Source: Acidimicrobiales bacterium (GTDB taxonomy: Bacteria > Actinomycetota > Acidimicrobiia > Acidimicrobiales > CADCSY01). Taken from it: a stretch of 41,172 bases of DNA. Where the stretch lies: positions 1-41,172 of the forward strand of contig DATKDW010000072.1 of NCBI GenBank assembly GCA_035512495.1, given 5' to 3'. Made by a program: the position numbers and the translations under genes. The notes beneath the pieces are model-generated. The model searched no databases, was not told the DNA's origin, and was given only the letters and a program-made list of their open reading frames with translations. How positions within the stretch are numbered: the stretch's first letter is position 1; every line of letters starts with the position of its first letter. Positions 8,052 through 16,405 of this stretch are shown in pieces.

Positions 8052-8525
8052 GTGCGGTGCCCCCAGTGCTCGAGCCTCGACGACAAGGTGGTCGACTCCC
8101 GCGTGGCCGACGACGGGGCGGCCATCCGGCGGCGCCGGGAGTGCCTGGCGTGCAGCCGGCGCTTCACCACCTTCGAGCGCCTCGAGGAGGCGCCGCTGCT
8201 CGTGGTGAAGCGGTCTGGCGAGAAGGTCCCCTTCGACCGGGCCAAGATCGTCGCCGGAGTGGCGGCCGCGGCCAAGAACCGGCCGGTGGCCGCCCCCGCC
8301 ATGGCGGGCCTGGCCGCCGAGGTGGAGGAGGAGGCCCGCCTCGCCGGTACCGAGGTCACCACCCAGGCGCTCGGCATTGCCGTGCTCGAACGCCTCGCCA
8401 CCCTCGACGACGTCGCCTACCTGCGCTTCGCCAGCGTCTACAAGGGCTTCGAGGATCTCACCGACTTCGAGCGCGAGGTCGGCCTCCTCATCAAGGACAG
8501 CGAGCCCAAGCACCGCGGGGGCTGA
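8052..8525 (+). CDS. nrdR: Transcriptional repressor NrdR
   Basis: NrdR senses ATP/dATP and represses ribonucleotide reductase genes. The 157-residue protein starts at GTG 8052. It has the zinc-ribbon cysteines Cys3, Cys6, Cys31 and Cys34 (MRCPQC and CLACSRRF), the signature RRRRECLACSRRFTTFER, and then an ATP-cone of about 90 residues beginning VVKRSGEKVPFDRAKI. The length is normal. The B12-dependent reductase nrdJ lies about 4.7 kb downstream and has NrdR-box-like palindromes, making it the probable target. Confidence 0.95.
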   Translation: MRCPQCSSLDDKVVDSRVADDGAAIRRRRECLACSRRFTTFERLEEAPLLVVKRSGEKVPFDRAKIVAGVAAAAKNRPVAAPAMAGLAAEVEEEARLAGTEVTTQALGIAVLERLATLDDVAYLRFASVYKGFEDLTDFEREVGLLIKDSEPKHRGG

Positions 8526-8614
8526 CGCTGGCGAGATCATCTTCCCCAACCCCATGGGCCTGCCGCGCGCCGGTAGGCGCCGGTAACGTTGGACCCCGAC
8601 CCGAGGAGCGCGCC

Positions 8615-8719
8615 ATGCCAGAGAAGTCACCCCAGAAGCCGGCCGGGAAGAAGGCGGGCAAGTCGTTGAAGGAGAAGCGCGACGCCAAGCGGGAGAAGAA
8701 GGAGAGCAAGGGTCGCTGA
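8615..8719 (+). CDS. Very small lysine-rich protein
   Basis: A 34-residue ORF (starts MPEKSPQKPAGKKAGK, ends KKESKGR) with about 40% Lys/Arg and a good GAGGA ribosome site 7-8 bases before ATG 8615. Tiny proteins of this composition are frequent in actinobacterial genomes, often with unassigned nucleic-acid or ribosome-related roles; the function here is unknown. It lies 89 bases after nrdR and ends 15 bases from the convergent reductase gene. The good ribosome site and absence of a competing gene argue that it is real. Confidence 0.65.
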   Translation: MPEKSPQKPAGKKAGKSLKEKRDAKREKKESKGR

Positions 8720-8734
8720 CCGGCCTCTGCGACC

Positions 8735-9427
8735 TCAGGACAGGTAGCGGGCGAAGAGGGTGCCGTCGTCCTCGAGGAGGGTGGCGAGGCGCAGGGCGGC
8801 CGGGGGCGTGAGCGCGGGGCCGTCGAGGAGGCGGGGGCCGTCGCCGGCGGTGAGGATCGGCGAGATCGTGAGGCACAGCTCGTCGAGCACACCGGCCGAC
8901 GCCACCTGGCCGAGCAGCGTGGGCCCACCCTCGCACAGCACGAGGCGGTGGCCCCGCTCGCCGAGGGCTGCCAGCGCCGCGGCGACGTCGACCCGCTCGT
9001 CGCCGGCGACGACCACGTCGGCCACCTCGCGCACCGCGGCCAGGCGCCCGGGGTCGGCGGCGGCGCAGGTGACGACGATGGTGCGGGCCGTCGCCTCGGT
9101 GAACAGCGCCGAGGTGAGGTCGAGGTCGAGGGAGCGGGTCACCACGGCGATTGGCGCCGGCCCCCGCGCCGGCCGGTAGTGCTCGGCTCGGACGGTGCCC
9201 GCGGCGACCAGGATCACGTCGGCCAGCGAGCGCAGCAGGTGGAACACGGCGCGGTCGGCGGGGCCACCGAGGGGCCCGGAGCGCCCGTCGACCGCTGCAC
9301 TGCCATCGGCGGAGGTGACCATGTTGGCCATCACCCAGGGCCGCCCGACGGGAGCGGGACGGTCGTCGTCGGCGTAGACCACTTCGGGGTCGACGTCGTC
9401 GACCGGGTCGGGGAGCAGCTGGCGCAT
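8735..9427 (-). CDS. RibD_C-type pyrimidine reductase-like protein
   Basis: A 230-residue single-domain member of the RibD C-terminal/dihydrofolate-reductase-like family. Visible motifs are MANMVTSADGSAAVDGRSGP, the nucleotide-contact region VILVAAGTVRAEHYRPA, PIAVVTRSLDLD, and the late motif LVLCEGGPTLLGQ followed by LDELCLTISPIL. In riboflavin synthesis this fold reduces 5-amino-6-ribosylamino-uracil phosphate with NADPH. Without the deaminase half and with no rib genes nearby, it may instead be one of the stand-alone paralogues of unknown substrate. It diverges from the molybdopterin enzyme across 84 bases. Confidence 0.82.
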   Translation of the reverse strand: MRQLLPDPVDDVDPEVVYADDDRPAPVGRPWVMANMVTSADGSAAVDGRSGPLGGPADRAVFHLLRSLADVILVAAGTVRAEHYRPARGPAPIAVVTRSLDLDLTSALFTEATARTIVVTCAAADPGRLAAVREVADVVVAGDERVDVAAALAALGERGHRLVLCEGGPTLLGQVASAGVLDELCLTISPILTAGDGPRLLDGPALTPPAALRLATLLEDDGTLFARYLS

Positions 9428-9511
9428 CGTCCGGCGAACCTACTCCTCGGGCCTCGTCGCAGCGCCGGTCGTGGGAGGATGGCCGCTGCCGGCGAGACCT
9501 CTGGGGGGACG

Positions 9512-11800
9512 ATGACCGCGATCGACGAGGAGCCGACCCGACGGGTCGAGCACCGGACCTGCCCGCTCTGCGAAGCCACGTGCGGCCTGGCGGTGACCTT
9601 CGAGGGCGACCGCGCCGTGCACATCCGCGGCGACCGCGACGACGTGTTCTCCAAGGGGTTCATCTGCCCCAAGGGATCCACGCTCCGCCAGCTCGACGAG
9701 GACCCCGACCGGCTGCGCACGCCCATGATCAAGGGCGACGACGGGGTCCACCGGCCGGCCACCTGGGACGAGGCCTTCGCCGAGGTGGCCCGTCGCCTCC
9801 CTGCGGTGGTCGACGCCAACGGCCGCGATGCCGTGGCCATCTACGTCGGCAACCCGAACGCCCACAACCTCTCACCCATGCTCTACAACGCCGCGCTCAT
9901 CCGTGCCCTCGGCACGTCGAACCGCTACTCGGCCAGCACCGTCGACCAGATGCCGAAGCAGGTCGCAGGGGGCCTGATGTTCGGCACCGGCATCTCGGTG
10001 CCGGTGCCCGACGTCGACCGCACCGACCACCTCCTCGTCCTGGGCGCCAACCCGTTCGCGTCCAACGGCTCGCTCATGACCGCGCCCGACATCCCCGGGC
10101 GACTGCGGGCCCTGCGCGCCCGTGGCGGCCGGCTGGTGGTGGTCGACCCCCGCCGCTCCAAGACCGCCGAGGAGGCCGACGAGCACGTCGCCATCCGGCC
10201 CGGGACCGACGCCTTCCTCCTCTTCGCCCTCGTCCACGTGCTGGTCGACGACGGCCTCGTCGACTTGGGGTCGGTGGGCGATCACGTGGCCGGCCTCGAC
10301 GAGGTCGCACGCCTGGCTGCCGACTTCACCCCCGAGGTGGTGGCCCCGGTGTGCGGGATCGACGCCCCCACCATCCGTCGCATGGCCGCCGAGCTGGCTG
10401 CCGCGCCCACCGCCGCGGTCTACGGGCGCATCGGCACCTGCACCCAGGAGTTCGGGACGATCGCCAGCTGGCTGGTCGACGTGGTCAACACCCTCACGGG
10501 CAACCTCGACCGCCCCGGCGGGGCGATGTTCACCAGGCCCGCCACCGGCTCACCCACCACCTCGGGGGCGCCGGGGCGGGGCCGGGGCATCCGCCTCGGC
10601 TCGCGCCACACGCGGGTGCGGGGATTGGCCGGCGCCCTCGGGGAGCTGCCGGTGGTGGCGCTGGCCGAGGAGATCACCACGCCGGGCGAGGGCCAGGTGC
10701 GGGCCCTGTTCACGGTGGCCGGCAACCCGGTGCTCTCCACCCCCGACAGCGCGGCGCTCGACGCCGCCCTCGGCCAGCTCGAGCTGATGGTCAGCGTCGA
10801 CATCTACCTCAACGAGACGACCCGCCACGCCCATGTGATCCTCCCCGGCGCCGGTCCGTTCACCAAGGGCCACTACGACCTGCTGCTCTACCGCCTGGCC
10901 ATCCGCAACGTGGCCAACTGGTCGCCACCGTCGGTGCCGCTGGCCGAGGGCGAGCTCGACGAGTGGGAGATCCTCGCCCGCCTGGCGCTCATCGCCGCAG
11001 GCGAGGGGCCCGACGCCGACCCCGCCACCCTCGACGACGCCATGGCCGCCGACATGGTGGCCCGGGCGGTGGCGGACCCGCACGGTCCGGTTCACGGTCG
11101 CGACGCCGAGGAGCTGGTCGCGGCCCTCGGGAGCCGCCGGGGCCCGGCGCGCCTCCTCGACCTCATGTTGCGGACGGGCCCCTACGGCGAGGCGTTCGGC
11201 GCCAACCCCGGTGGTCTGTCGCTCGACGTCCTCGAGGCCAACCCCCACGGCGTCGACCTCGGCCCGCTCGAGCCGAGGGTCCCCGAGGCGCTGCGCACGC
11301 CGAGCGGGATGATCGAGCTGGCGCCGCCCGAGCTGGTGGCCGACACCGACCGCCTCCGCGCCGCCCTCGACCGCCGGGCCGACGACGGCACGTTCGTGCT
11401 CATCGGCCGGCGCGACCTGCGCTCCAACAACTCCTGGATGCACAACCTGGAGGTGCTGGTGAAGGGCCGACCCCGATGCACGATGCACGTCCACCCCGAC
11501 GACGCCGAGCGCCTCGGCCTGGTCGACGGCGCGACGGCCTGCGTGACCTCCAGGGTGAACGCGGTTGAGGTCCCGGTGGAGGTCACCGACTCGATCATGC
11601 CGGGCGTGGTGAGCATCCCCCATGGGTGGGGCCACGGCGTGGCCGGCACGGACATGGCGGTCGCCGGTCGTCACGCCGGGGTCAACGCCAATCTGCTGGT
11701 CGATGCCGGAGTGGTCGACCCGCTGTCGGGCAACGCCGTGCTCAACGGTGTGCCGGTGACGGTGGCGCCGGTCACGGCGCCCGCCCCGGTCCCGGCCTGA
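9512..11800 (+). CDS. Molybdopterin oxidoreductase (DMSO reductase superfamily, [4Fe-4S])
   Basis: A 762-residue catalytic subunit that should carry bis-MGD and one [4Fe-4S] cluster. The N-terminal ligands are Cys17, Cys20, Cys24 and Cys52 (TCPLCEATC, then GFICPKG). Core motifs include LLVLGANPFASNGS and LVVVDPRRSKTAEEADEH; the C-terminal cofactor-binding domain contains IGRRDLRSNNSWMHN and a late SIPHGWGHGV. ATG 9512 has a GGGGGG run just upstream. Where FdhF or NarB have Sec/Cys as molybdenum ligand, this reads NRYSASTVDQMPKQ with no cysteine. No electron-transfer or membrane subunit is adjacent and there is no Tat signal, so it is cytosolic and works with an unknown partner. The substrate cannot be assigned. 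Confidence 0.88.
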   Translation: MTAIDEEPTRRVEHRTCPLCEATCGLAVTFEGDRAVHIRGDRDDVFSKGFICPKGSTLRQLDEDPDRLRTPMIKGDDGVHRPATWDEAFAEVARRLPAVVDANGRDAVAIYVGNPNAHNLSPMLYNAALIRALGTSNRYSASTVDQMPKQVAGGLMFGTGISVPVPDVDRTDHLLVLGANPFASNGSLMTAPDIPGRLRALRARGGRLVVVDPRRSKTAEEADEHVAIRPGTDAFLLFALVHVLVDDGLVDLGSVGDHVAGLDEVARLAADFTPEVVAPVCGIDAPTIRRMAAELAAAPTAAVYGRIGTCTQEFGTIASWLVDVVNTLTGNLDRPGGAMFTRPATGSPTTSGAPGRGRGIRLGSRHTRVRGLAGALGELPVVALAEEITTPGEGQVRALFTVAGNPVLSTPDSAALDAALGQLELMVSVDIYLNETTRHAHVILPGAGPFTKGHYDLLLYRLAIRNVANWSPPSVPLAEGELDEWEILARLALIAAGEGPDADPATLDDAMAADMVARAVADPHGPVHGRDAEELVAALGSRRGPARLLDLMLRTGPYGEAFGANPGGLSLDVLEANPHGVDLGPLEPRVPEALRTPSGMIELAPPELVADTDRLRAALDRRADDGTFVLIGRRDLRSNNSWMHNLEVLVKGRPRCTMHVHPDDAERLGLVDGATACVTSRVNAVEVPVEVTDSIMPGVVSIPHGWGHGVAGTDMAVAGRHAGVNANLLVDAGVVDPLSGNAVLNGVPVTVAPVTAPAPVPA

Positions 11801-11878
11801 CGGCGCCGGCGGTCGGCCGCGGGGGCGCCCACCGGCCCCCGTAGGATCCCGGCGTCCGACGACGAGGGGGAGCACGAC

Positions 11879-12649
11879 ATGGCCGAGGGCCTGCAGGGAC
11901 GGGTGGCGCTGGTGACCGGCGGGGGCCGGGGGATCGGCCGGGCGATCTCGCTCGGCCTCGCCGCCGACGGCGCCGACGTGGCCGTCAACTACCGACGCGA
12001 CCGCGAGGCGGCCGAGGCCGTCGTCGCCGAGATCGAGGCCATGGGCCGCCGGGCGGGCGCCTACCAGGCATCGGTCGACCGCATCGACGAGGACCGAGCC
12101 ATGGTCGAGGCGGTCCAGGCCGACTTTGGGCCCGTCGGCATCCTGGTCAACAACGGCGGCATCGCCAGCCGTGGCAACAGCGTCGTCGACACCGACCCCG
12201 ACGAGCTCGACCGGGTCGTGCGCACCCACGCCTACGGCCCCCACCACCTCTGCGCCCTCGTGGTGCCGGCCATGCGCGACCTGCCGCGCGGCGACGTGGT
12301 GATGATCTCGAGCGTGGCCACCGACGGCCTCGCCGCCCGCGGCGGGCCCTACAACATGGGAAAGACGGCCATGGAGGCGCTGGCCCACACCCTCGCCAAG
12401 GAGGAGCGCGGCCTCCACGTCAACATCGTGGCGCCGGGCCTGGTGGCCACCGACATGGGCGACCGGCTGGCCCGGGCCACCAGCGGGGGCGTGCTGAGCG
12501 AGGCTGCCGACCTCGACGACCGCAGCCCCTACGGCCGGGTGTGCCGGCCCGACGACGTTGCCGCGGTGGTGCGCTTCCTCGTCTCCGACGCCGCCGGCTA
12601 CCTCACCGGCCAGCGCATCCGCGTCGACGGCGGCGGGCCGCTGGCCTGA
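11879..12649 (+). CDS. Short-chain dehydrogenase/reductase (SDR)
   Basis: A 256-residue classical SDR, with cofactor motif TGGGRGIG (residues 13-20), NNGG at 91-94, catalytic Ser144/145, Tyr158 and Lys162 (YNMGK), and a C-terminal GYLTGQRIRVDGG of the FabG kind. The basic residues after the second beta strand (NYRRDRE) favour NADPH. It resembles 3-oxoacyl-ACP or other ketoreductases; the substrate is not predictable. GAGGGGGAG precedes ATG 11879. It starts 78 bases after the molybdopterin enzyme and may be cotranscribed with it, though no functional link is visible. Confidence 0.88.
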   Translation: MAEGLQGRVALVTGGGRGIGRAISLGLAADGADVAVNYRRDREAAEAVVAEIEAMGRRAGAYQASVDRIDEDRAMVEAVQADFGPVGILVNNGGIASRGNSVVDTDPDELDRVVRTHAYGPHHLCALVVPAMRDLPRGDVVMISSVATDGLAARGGPYNMGKTAMEALAHTLAKEERGLHVNIVAPGLVATDMGDRLARATSGGVLSEAADLDDRSPYGRVCRPDDVAAVVRFLVSDAAGYLTGQRIRVDGGGPLA

Positions 12650-12798
12650 GCCGCCCGCTGGTCTGACGGCGGGTTGTGTGCGCTGGACGTCCGCTCCGGA
12701 CCGCTGACGCGCACAGCTCGGGGTCCGGCGGCGTCGTCCCCAAGGGGGGAGGGGCGTCGTCCCTGGGTACGCTGGGTGGCCGCCGGTGGCCGCCACCG

Positions 12799-12843
12799 CC
12801 CTGTGGAGCGTGCCCCGGGTTTTCCCCATGGGTTTCCACAGGG
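12799..12843. repeat. Inverted repeat in the nrdJ upstream region
   Basis: CCCTGTGGA (12799-12807) is repeated inverted as TCCACAGGG (12835-12843), with G/C-rich DNA between; a further TCCACAG follows at about 12889. The motif is reminiscent of DnaA-box cores but no site matches a DnaA box well. The 539-base gap 12650-13188 otherwise holds the palindrome, promoter and NrdR sites listed separately. I see no gene in it. Confidence 0.4.
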
Positions 12844-12928
12844 TGGGGAGGAAAGTCACAGGAAACACCCCCTGACGATCCACAGCGGCCCCGTCCTACG
12901 GTCGACCCGGTCGGCCGGGGCGGTCAGG

Positions 12929-12954
12929 CCGCTCGTGCACGCGTGCACGAGCGG
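12929..12954. repeat. 26-bp perfect palindrome upstream of nrdJ
   Basis: The half-site CCGCTCGTGCACG (12929-12941) is followed immediately by its exact reverse complement (12942-12954), with no spacer. It lies about 50-75 bases upstream of the predicted nrdJ -35 element. A dyad operator for an unknown regulator is the simplest reading; no terminator-like T run follows. Confidence 0.7.
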
Positions 12955-13003
12955 GAGATTTCGCGAACGCCCTCTGACCAGCGGTTTCCCGGAGGTGCCA
13001 CCG

Positions 13004-13033
13004 TTGACACCTTCGTAATTACACTGCTGTAAT
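13004..13033 (+). promoter_or_regulatory. Probable sigma-70-type promoter of nrdJ
   Basis: TTGACA at 13004-13009 and TGTAAT at 13028-13033 are separated by 18 bases in a locally AT-richer stretch. Transcription would begin near 13040, leaving a leader of about 150 bases before the nrdJ ATG. Confidence 0.65.
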
Positions 13034-13034
13034 G

Positions 13035-13082
13035 ACCCGACATCTTGTGGCCCGGCTCCGTGGGGCCCACCAGATGTTGTGG
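13035..13082 (+). promoter_or_regulatory. Tandem NrdR-box-like palindromes
   Basis: Two 16-base imperfect palindromes lie at 13035-13050 (right half TCTTGTGG) and 13067-13082 (CCACCAGATGTTGTGG). Their ends are exactly 32 bases apart, about three helical turns. NrdR sites are known to occur as such phased pairs with TTGTGG/CCACAA-like ends. They overlap the predicted transcription start, fitting repression of nrdJ by the NrdR encoded at 8052. Confidence 0.6.
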
Positions 13083-13188
13083 CCAGAGCAGGTCGGGGCA
13101 GTGGTGACACAGCGCCGGTGACGCACAGCGACAAGACATCAGGCCCTCCGTCCGGGGGACCGGCGAGCGGCAGAGGAGAGCACGAACC

Positions 13189-16008
13189 ATGGCGATGGCA
13201 CCTGAGCGAACGGGGATCGGCATCACCCGGCACTTCGTCCCGGAGGGTTCGCATCCCTACGACCAGGTGACGTGGGAGCGCCGCGACAGCCGGATCACCA
13301 ACTGGAAGGACGGCAGCGTCGCCTTCGAGCAGCTCGGCGTCGAGGTGCCCTCCACGTGGTCGCTCAACGCCACCAACATCCTTGCCCAGAAGTACTTCCG
13401 CGGCACGCTCGGCACGCCCGAGCGCGAGACCTCGCTCAAGCAGGTCGCCGACCGCGTGGTCGACACCATCGCCGCCTGGGGCCGCAAGGACGGCTACTTC
13501 GTCGACGAGGCCGAGGCCGAGGCCTTCACCGTCGAGCTGAAGCACCTCATCATCACCCAGCGGGCCGCCTTCAACTCCCCGGTGTGGTTCAACATCGGCG
13601 TCAAGGACGTCCCCCAGCAGGCATCGGCCTGCTTCATCCTCTCCGTCGACGACCGCATGAGGTCGATCCTCAACTGGTACGTCGAGGAGGGCACGATCTT
13701 CAAGGGCGGCTCGGGCTCGGGCATCAACCTGTCGCGCATCCGCTCCTCCGTCGAGCCGCTCGAGGGCGGCGGCACCGCCTCGGGCCCGGTCAGCTTCATG
13801 CGGGGCGCCGACGCCTCGGCCGGCACCATCAAGTCGGGCGGAAAGACCCGCCGCGCCGCCAAGATGGTCATCCTCAACGCCGACCACCCCGACATCGAGG
13901 ACTTCATCTGGTGCAAGGCCCTCGAGGAGCGCAAGGCCCGCGTGCTGCGCGACGCCGGCTTCGACATGGACCTCGATGGCAAGGACTCCGCCTCGATCCA
14001 GTACCAGAACGCCAACAACTCGGTGCGCGTCACCGACGAGTTCATGCAGGCCGTGGTCGACGGCGCCGACTGGGACCTCAAGGCCGTCACCACCGGCGAG
14101 GTCGTCCGCACCGTCAAGGCCCGCGACCTCATGCGCCAGATCTCCGAGGCCACCTGGCAGTGCGCGGATCCGGGCATGCAGTTCGACACCACCATCAACC
14201 GCTGGAACACCGCCGCGGCCACCGGGCGCATCAACGGCTCCAACCCGTGCAGCGAGTACATGCACCTCGACGACTCCGCCTGCAACCTGGCCAGCATCAA
14301 CCTGCTGAAGTTCCTCGACGACACCGACGACCGCTTCGACGTCGAGGGCTACAAGCGTGCCGTCGAGGTCGTCTTCACCGCCCAGGAGATCCTGGTCGGC
14401 AACGCCGACTACCCGACCGAGGGCATCGCCGAGACCTCCCGCCGCTTCCGCCAGCTCGGCATCGGCTACGCAAACCTGGGCGCCCTGCTGATGGCCCTCG
14501 GCCTGCCCTACGACTCCGACGCCGGGCGGGCCTGGGCCGGTGCCCTCACCGCTCTCATGACCGGCCACGCCTACGCCACCTCGGCCCGCACCGCGGCGCG
14601 CATGGGCCCCTTCGCCGGCTACGCCGAGAACGCCGAGCACATGGTGCGCGTGCTGCGCATGCACCGCTCGGAGGCGGCCAACATCGACGAGGACCTCGTC
14701 CCCCACGACGTGCTCGGCGCCGCCCAGCAGGCCTGGGACGAAGCCGTCGAGATCGGCGAGCTCTACGGGGTGCGCAACTCCCAGGCCAGCGTGCTCGCGC
14801 CGACGGGCACCATCGGCCTGCTCATGGACTGTGACACAACCGGCATCGAGCCCGACCTCGGGCTGTGCAAGATGAAGAAGCTGGTGGGCGGGGGCAACAT
14901 GACGATCGTCAACCAGACGATCCCGCGGGCGCTCCGCCGTCTCGGCTACGACGACACCCAGATCACCGAGATCGTCGCCTACATCGACGAGAACAAGTCG
15001 ATCCTCGGCGCCCCGCACCTCAGCCCCGACCACGTGCCGGTGTTCGCCTGCTCCATGGGCGACAACGCCATCCACTACAGCGGCCACGTCAAGATGATGG
15101 GCGCCGCCCAGCCGTTCCTCTCGGGTGCCATCTCCAAGACGGTGAACATGCCCGAGGAGGTCACCGTCGAGGACGTCGAGCAGCTGCACATCGACGCCTG
15201 GCGCCTCGGCATCAAGGCCGTGGCCATCTACCGCGACAACTGCAAGGTGGCCCAGCCCCTGTCGATGGCCAAGAAGGGCGAGAAGCAGGGCACCGCCGAG
15301 GCGCCCAACGGCGTCGAGCTGGCGCCCGCCCAGGTGATCGAGCGGGTCATCGAGAAGATCGTCGTCCAGCCCACCCGCGACCGGCTGCCCCGCAACCGGC
15401 GCAGCCGCACCTTCGAGTTCCGGGTGGCCGACTGCAAGGGCTTCGTCACCGTCGGCGAGTATGACGACGGCCGCCCCGGCGAGGTCTTCATGAAGGTCTC
15501 CAAGCAGGGCTCCACCTTGGCGGGGATCATGGACGCCTTCGCCATCTCGGTGAGCCATGGCCTCCAGTACGGCGTTCCCCTCAAGGCCTTCGTCGAGGCG
15601 TTCACCAACATGCGCTTCGAGCCGGCCGGCATGACTGACGACCCCGACATCCGCTTCGCCTCGTCGCTGGTCGACTACATCTTCCGCCGCATGGCGGTCG
15701 ACTACCTGGCCCTCGACGAGCGCATGGAGCTCGGCATCCTGTCGGTGGGGGAGCGCACCAACCCCACGTTGCCCGGCATCGAGGAGGCCACCACCGTGTC
15801 CAACGCCGGCCTCGACGTGGTCCCCTCACCGCCCGGCGACAACACCCCCTCGGTCGACCTCACCACCCAGGTGGCGCCGCCGATCGAGACCATCGCCTAC
15901 GTTGCCAGCGCCGACGCACCGATCTGCATGCTCTGTGGCGTGCAGATGCAGCGGGCCGGCTCCTGCCACGCCTGCCCCAGCTGCGGCAGCACCAGCGGCT
16001 GCTCGTGA
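13189..16008 (+). CDS. nrdJ: Adenosylcobalamin-dependent (class II) ribonucleotide reductase
   Basis: NrdJ reduces ribonucleotides to deoxyribonucleotides using adenosylcobalamin to generate the thiyl radical, so it needs neither oxygen nor an R2 subunit. The 939-residue protein contains the N-terminal NSPVWFN motif, GGSGSGINLSRIRSS, the active-site segment NPCSEYMHLDDSACNLAS, the LAPTGTIG loop, and a C-terminal tail CMLCGVQM...CPSCG with paired cysteines for re-reduction or zinc binding. The length fits the long actinobacterial class II enzymes. AGGAGA precedes ATG 13189; ATG 13195 is also possible. No NrdAB or NrdDG is in the window and no cobalamin riboswitch was seen upstream. A strong hairpin follows the gene. 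Confidence 0.96.
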   Translation: MAMAPERTGIGITRHFVPEGSHPYDQVTWERRDSRITNWKDGSVAFEQLGVEVPSTWSLNATNILAQKYFRGTLGTPERETSLKQVADRVVDTIAAWGRKDGYFVDEAEAEAFTVELKHLIITQRAAFNSPVWFNIGVKDVPQQASACFILSVDDRMRSILNWYVEEGTIFKGGSGSGINLSRIRSSVEPLEGGGTASGPVSFMRGADASAGTIKSGGKTRRAAKMVILNADHPDIEDFIWCKALEERKARVLRDAGFDMDLDGKDSASIQYQNANNSVRVTDEFMQAVVDGADWDLKAVTTGEVVRTVKARDLMRQISEATWQCADPGMQFDTTINRWNTAAATGRINGSNPCSEYMHLDDSACNLASINLLKFLDDTDDRFDVEGYKRAVEVVFTAQEILVGNADYPTEGIAETSRRFRQLGIGYANLGALLMALGLPYDSDAGRAWAGALTALMTGHAYATSARTAARMGPFAGYAENAEHMVRVLRMHRSEAANIDEDLVPHDVLGAAQQAWDEAVEIGELYGVRNSQASVLAPTGTIGLLMDCDTTGIEPDLGLCKMKKLVGGGNMTIVNQTIPRALRRLGYDDTQITEIVAYIDENKSILGAPHLSPDHVPVFACSMGDNAIHYSGHVKMMGAAQPFLSGAISKTVNMPEEVTVEDVEQLHIDAWRLGIKAVAIYRDNCKVAQPLSMAKKGEKQGTAEAPNGVELAPAQVIERVIEKIVVQPTRDRLPRNRRSRTFEFRVADCKGFVTVGEYDDGRPGEVFMKVSKQGSTLAGIMDAFAISVSHGLQYGVPLKAFVEAFTNMRFEPAGMTDDPDIRFASSLVDYIFRRMAVDYLALDERMELGILSVGERTNPTLPGIEEATTVSNAGLDVVPSPPGDNTPSVDLTTQVAPPIETIAYVASADAPICMLCGVQMQRAGSCHACPSCGSTSGCS

Positions 16009-16060
16009 TGGAAGATGTCATCCAGGGCAAGGCCGATTTCGCGTCCTTACGCTAACTATC

Positions 16061-16106
16061 GCGAGCACCGGACCCCGGGGGACCACCCCCGGGCCTGGCT
16101 CGCTTT
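16061..16106 (+). terminator. Strong hairpin terminator after nrdJ
   Basis: An inner stem CCCGGGGG (16074-16081) / CCCCCGGG (16086-16093) with an ACCA loop is extended by an outer stem GCGAGC (16061-16066) / GCTCGC (16098-16103), then TTT. It lies 52 bases past the nrdJ stop. The remaining gap to 16405 shows no gene and no riboswitch that I can recognise. Confidence 0.75.
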
Positions 16107-16405
16107 GAGGCACGGTTGAGGTCGCTCCGTGGCGATCAGTTTCGGACGGAGCGTCACGGGTAGAGGTTGACGCGACGCTGAGAGCGTTGTCTGTCCCGGG
16201 TGAGTAATCTGTTCCCCGACCTGACGGCGTAGAGTCCGAAGGACGGTGCCTTCGTGTATCCCCGAACCACTGGTCTCCGACCATCAACAGACCGGCGCAT
16301 GAGGCCTGGCGCCACCGCCGTGTTGCCGATGGGGTTCCATCACCAGTACTTCGCTGAGAGAGCCGCTTCCGTCTCCGACATCGCCGAGGCACATGGAGTG
16401 GCGTC

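Noticed and set aside
10550-12883. 777-residue minus-strand open frame across the molybdenum enzyme and SDR genes
   Set aside because: Spans two well-supported genes on the other strand and shows only repetitive Gly/His/Val/Arg sequence.
12799-12900. DnaA-box cluster upstream of nrdJ
   Set aside because: Several TCCACAG motifs occur, but none matches TTATCCACA closely enough; kept only as an inverted repeat.
12650-13188. Possible cobalamin riboswitch upstream of nrdJ
   Set aside because: The long leader made this worth checking, but no B12-box-like core or the usual paired elements could be recognised, and an enzyme that uses B12 is not normally repressed by it.
12856-15558. 900-residue minus-strand open frame opposite nrdJ
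   Set aside because: A shadow of the high-GC nrdJ codons; low-complexity Gly/Val/Asp/Leu composition, no domains, and nrdJ explains the DNA completely.
16107-16405. Cyclic-di-GMP riboswitch before the signalling operon
   Set aside because: Context invited it, but the conserved GEMM core was not found.
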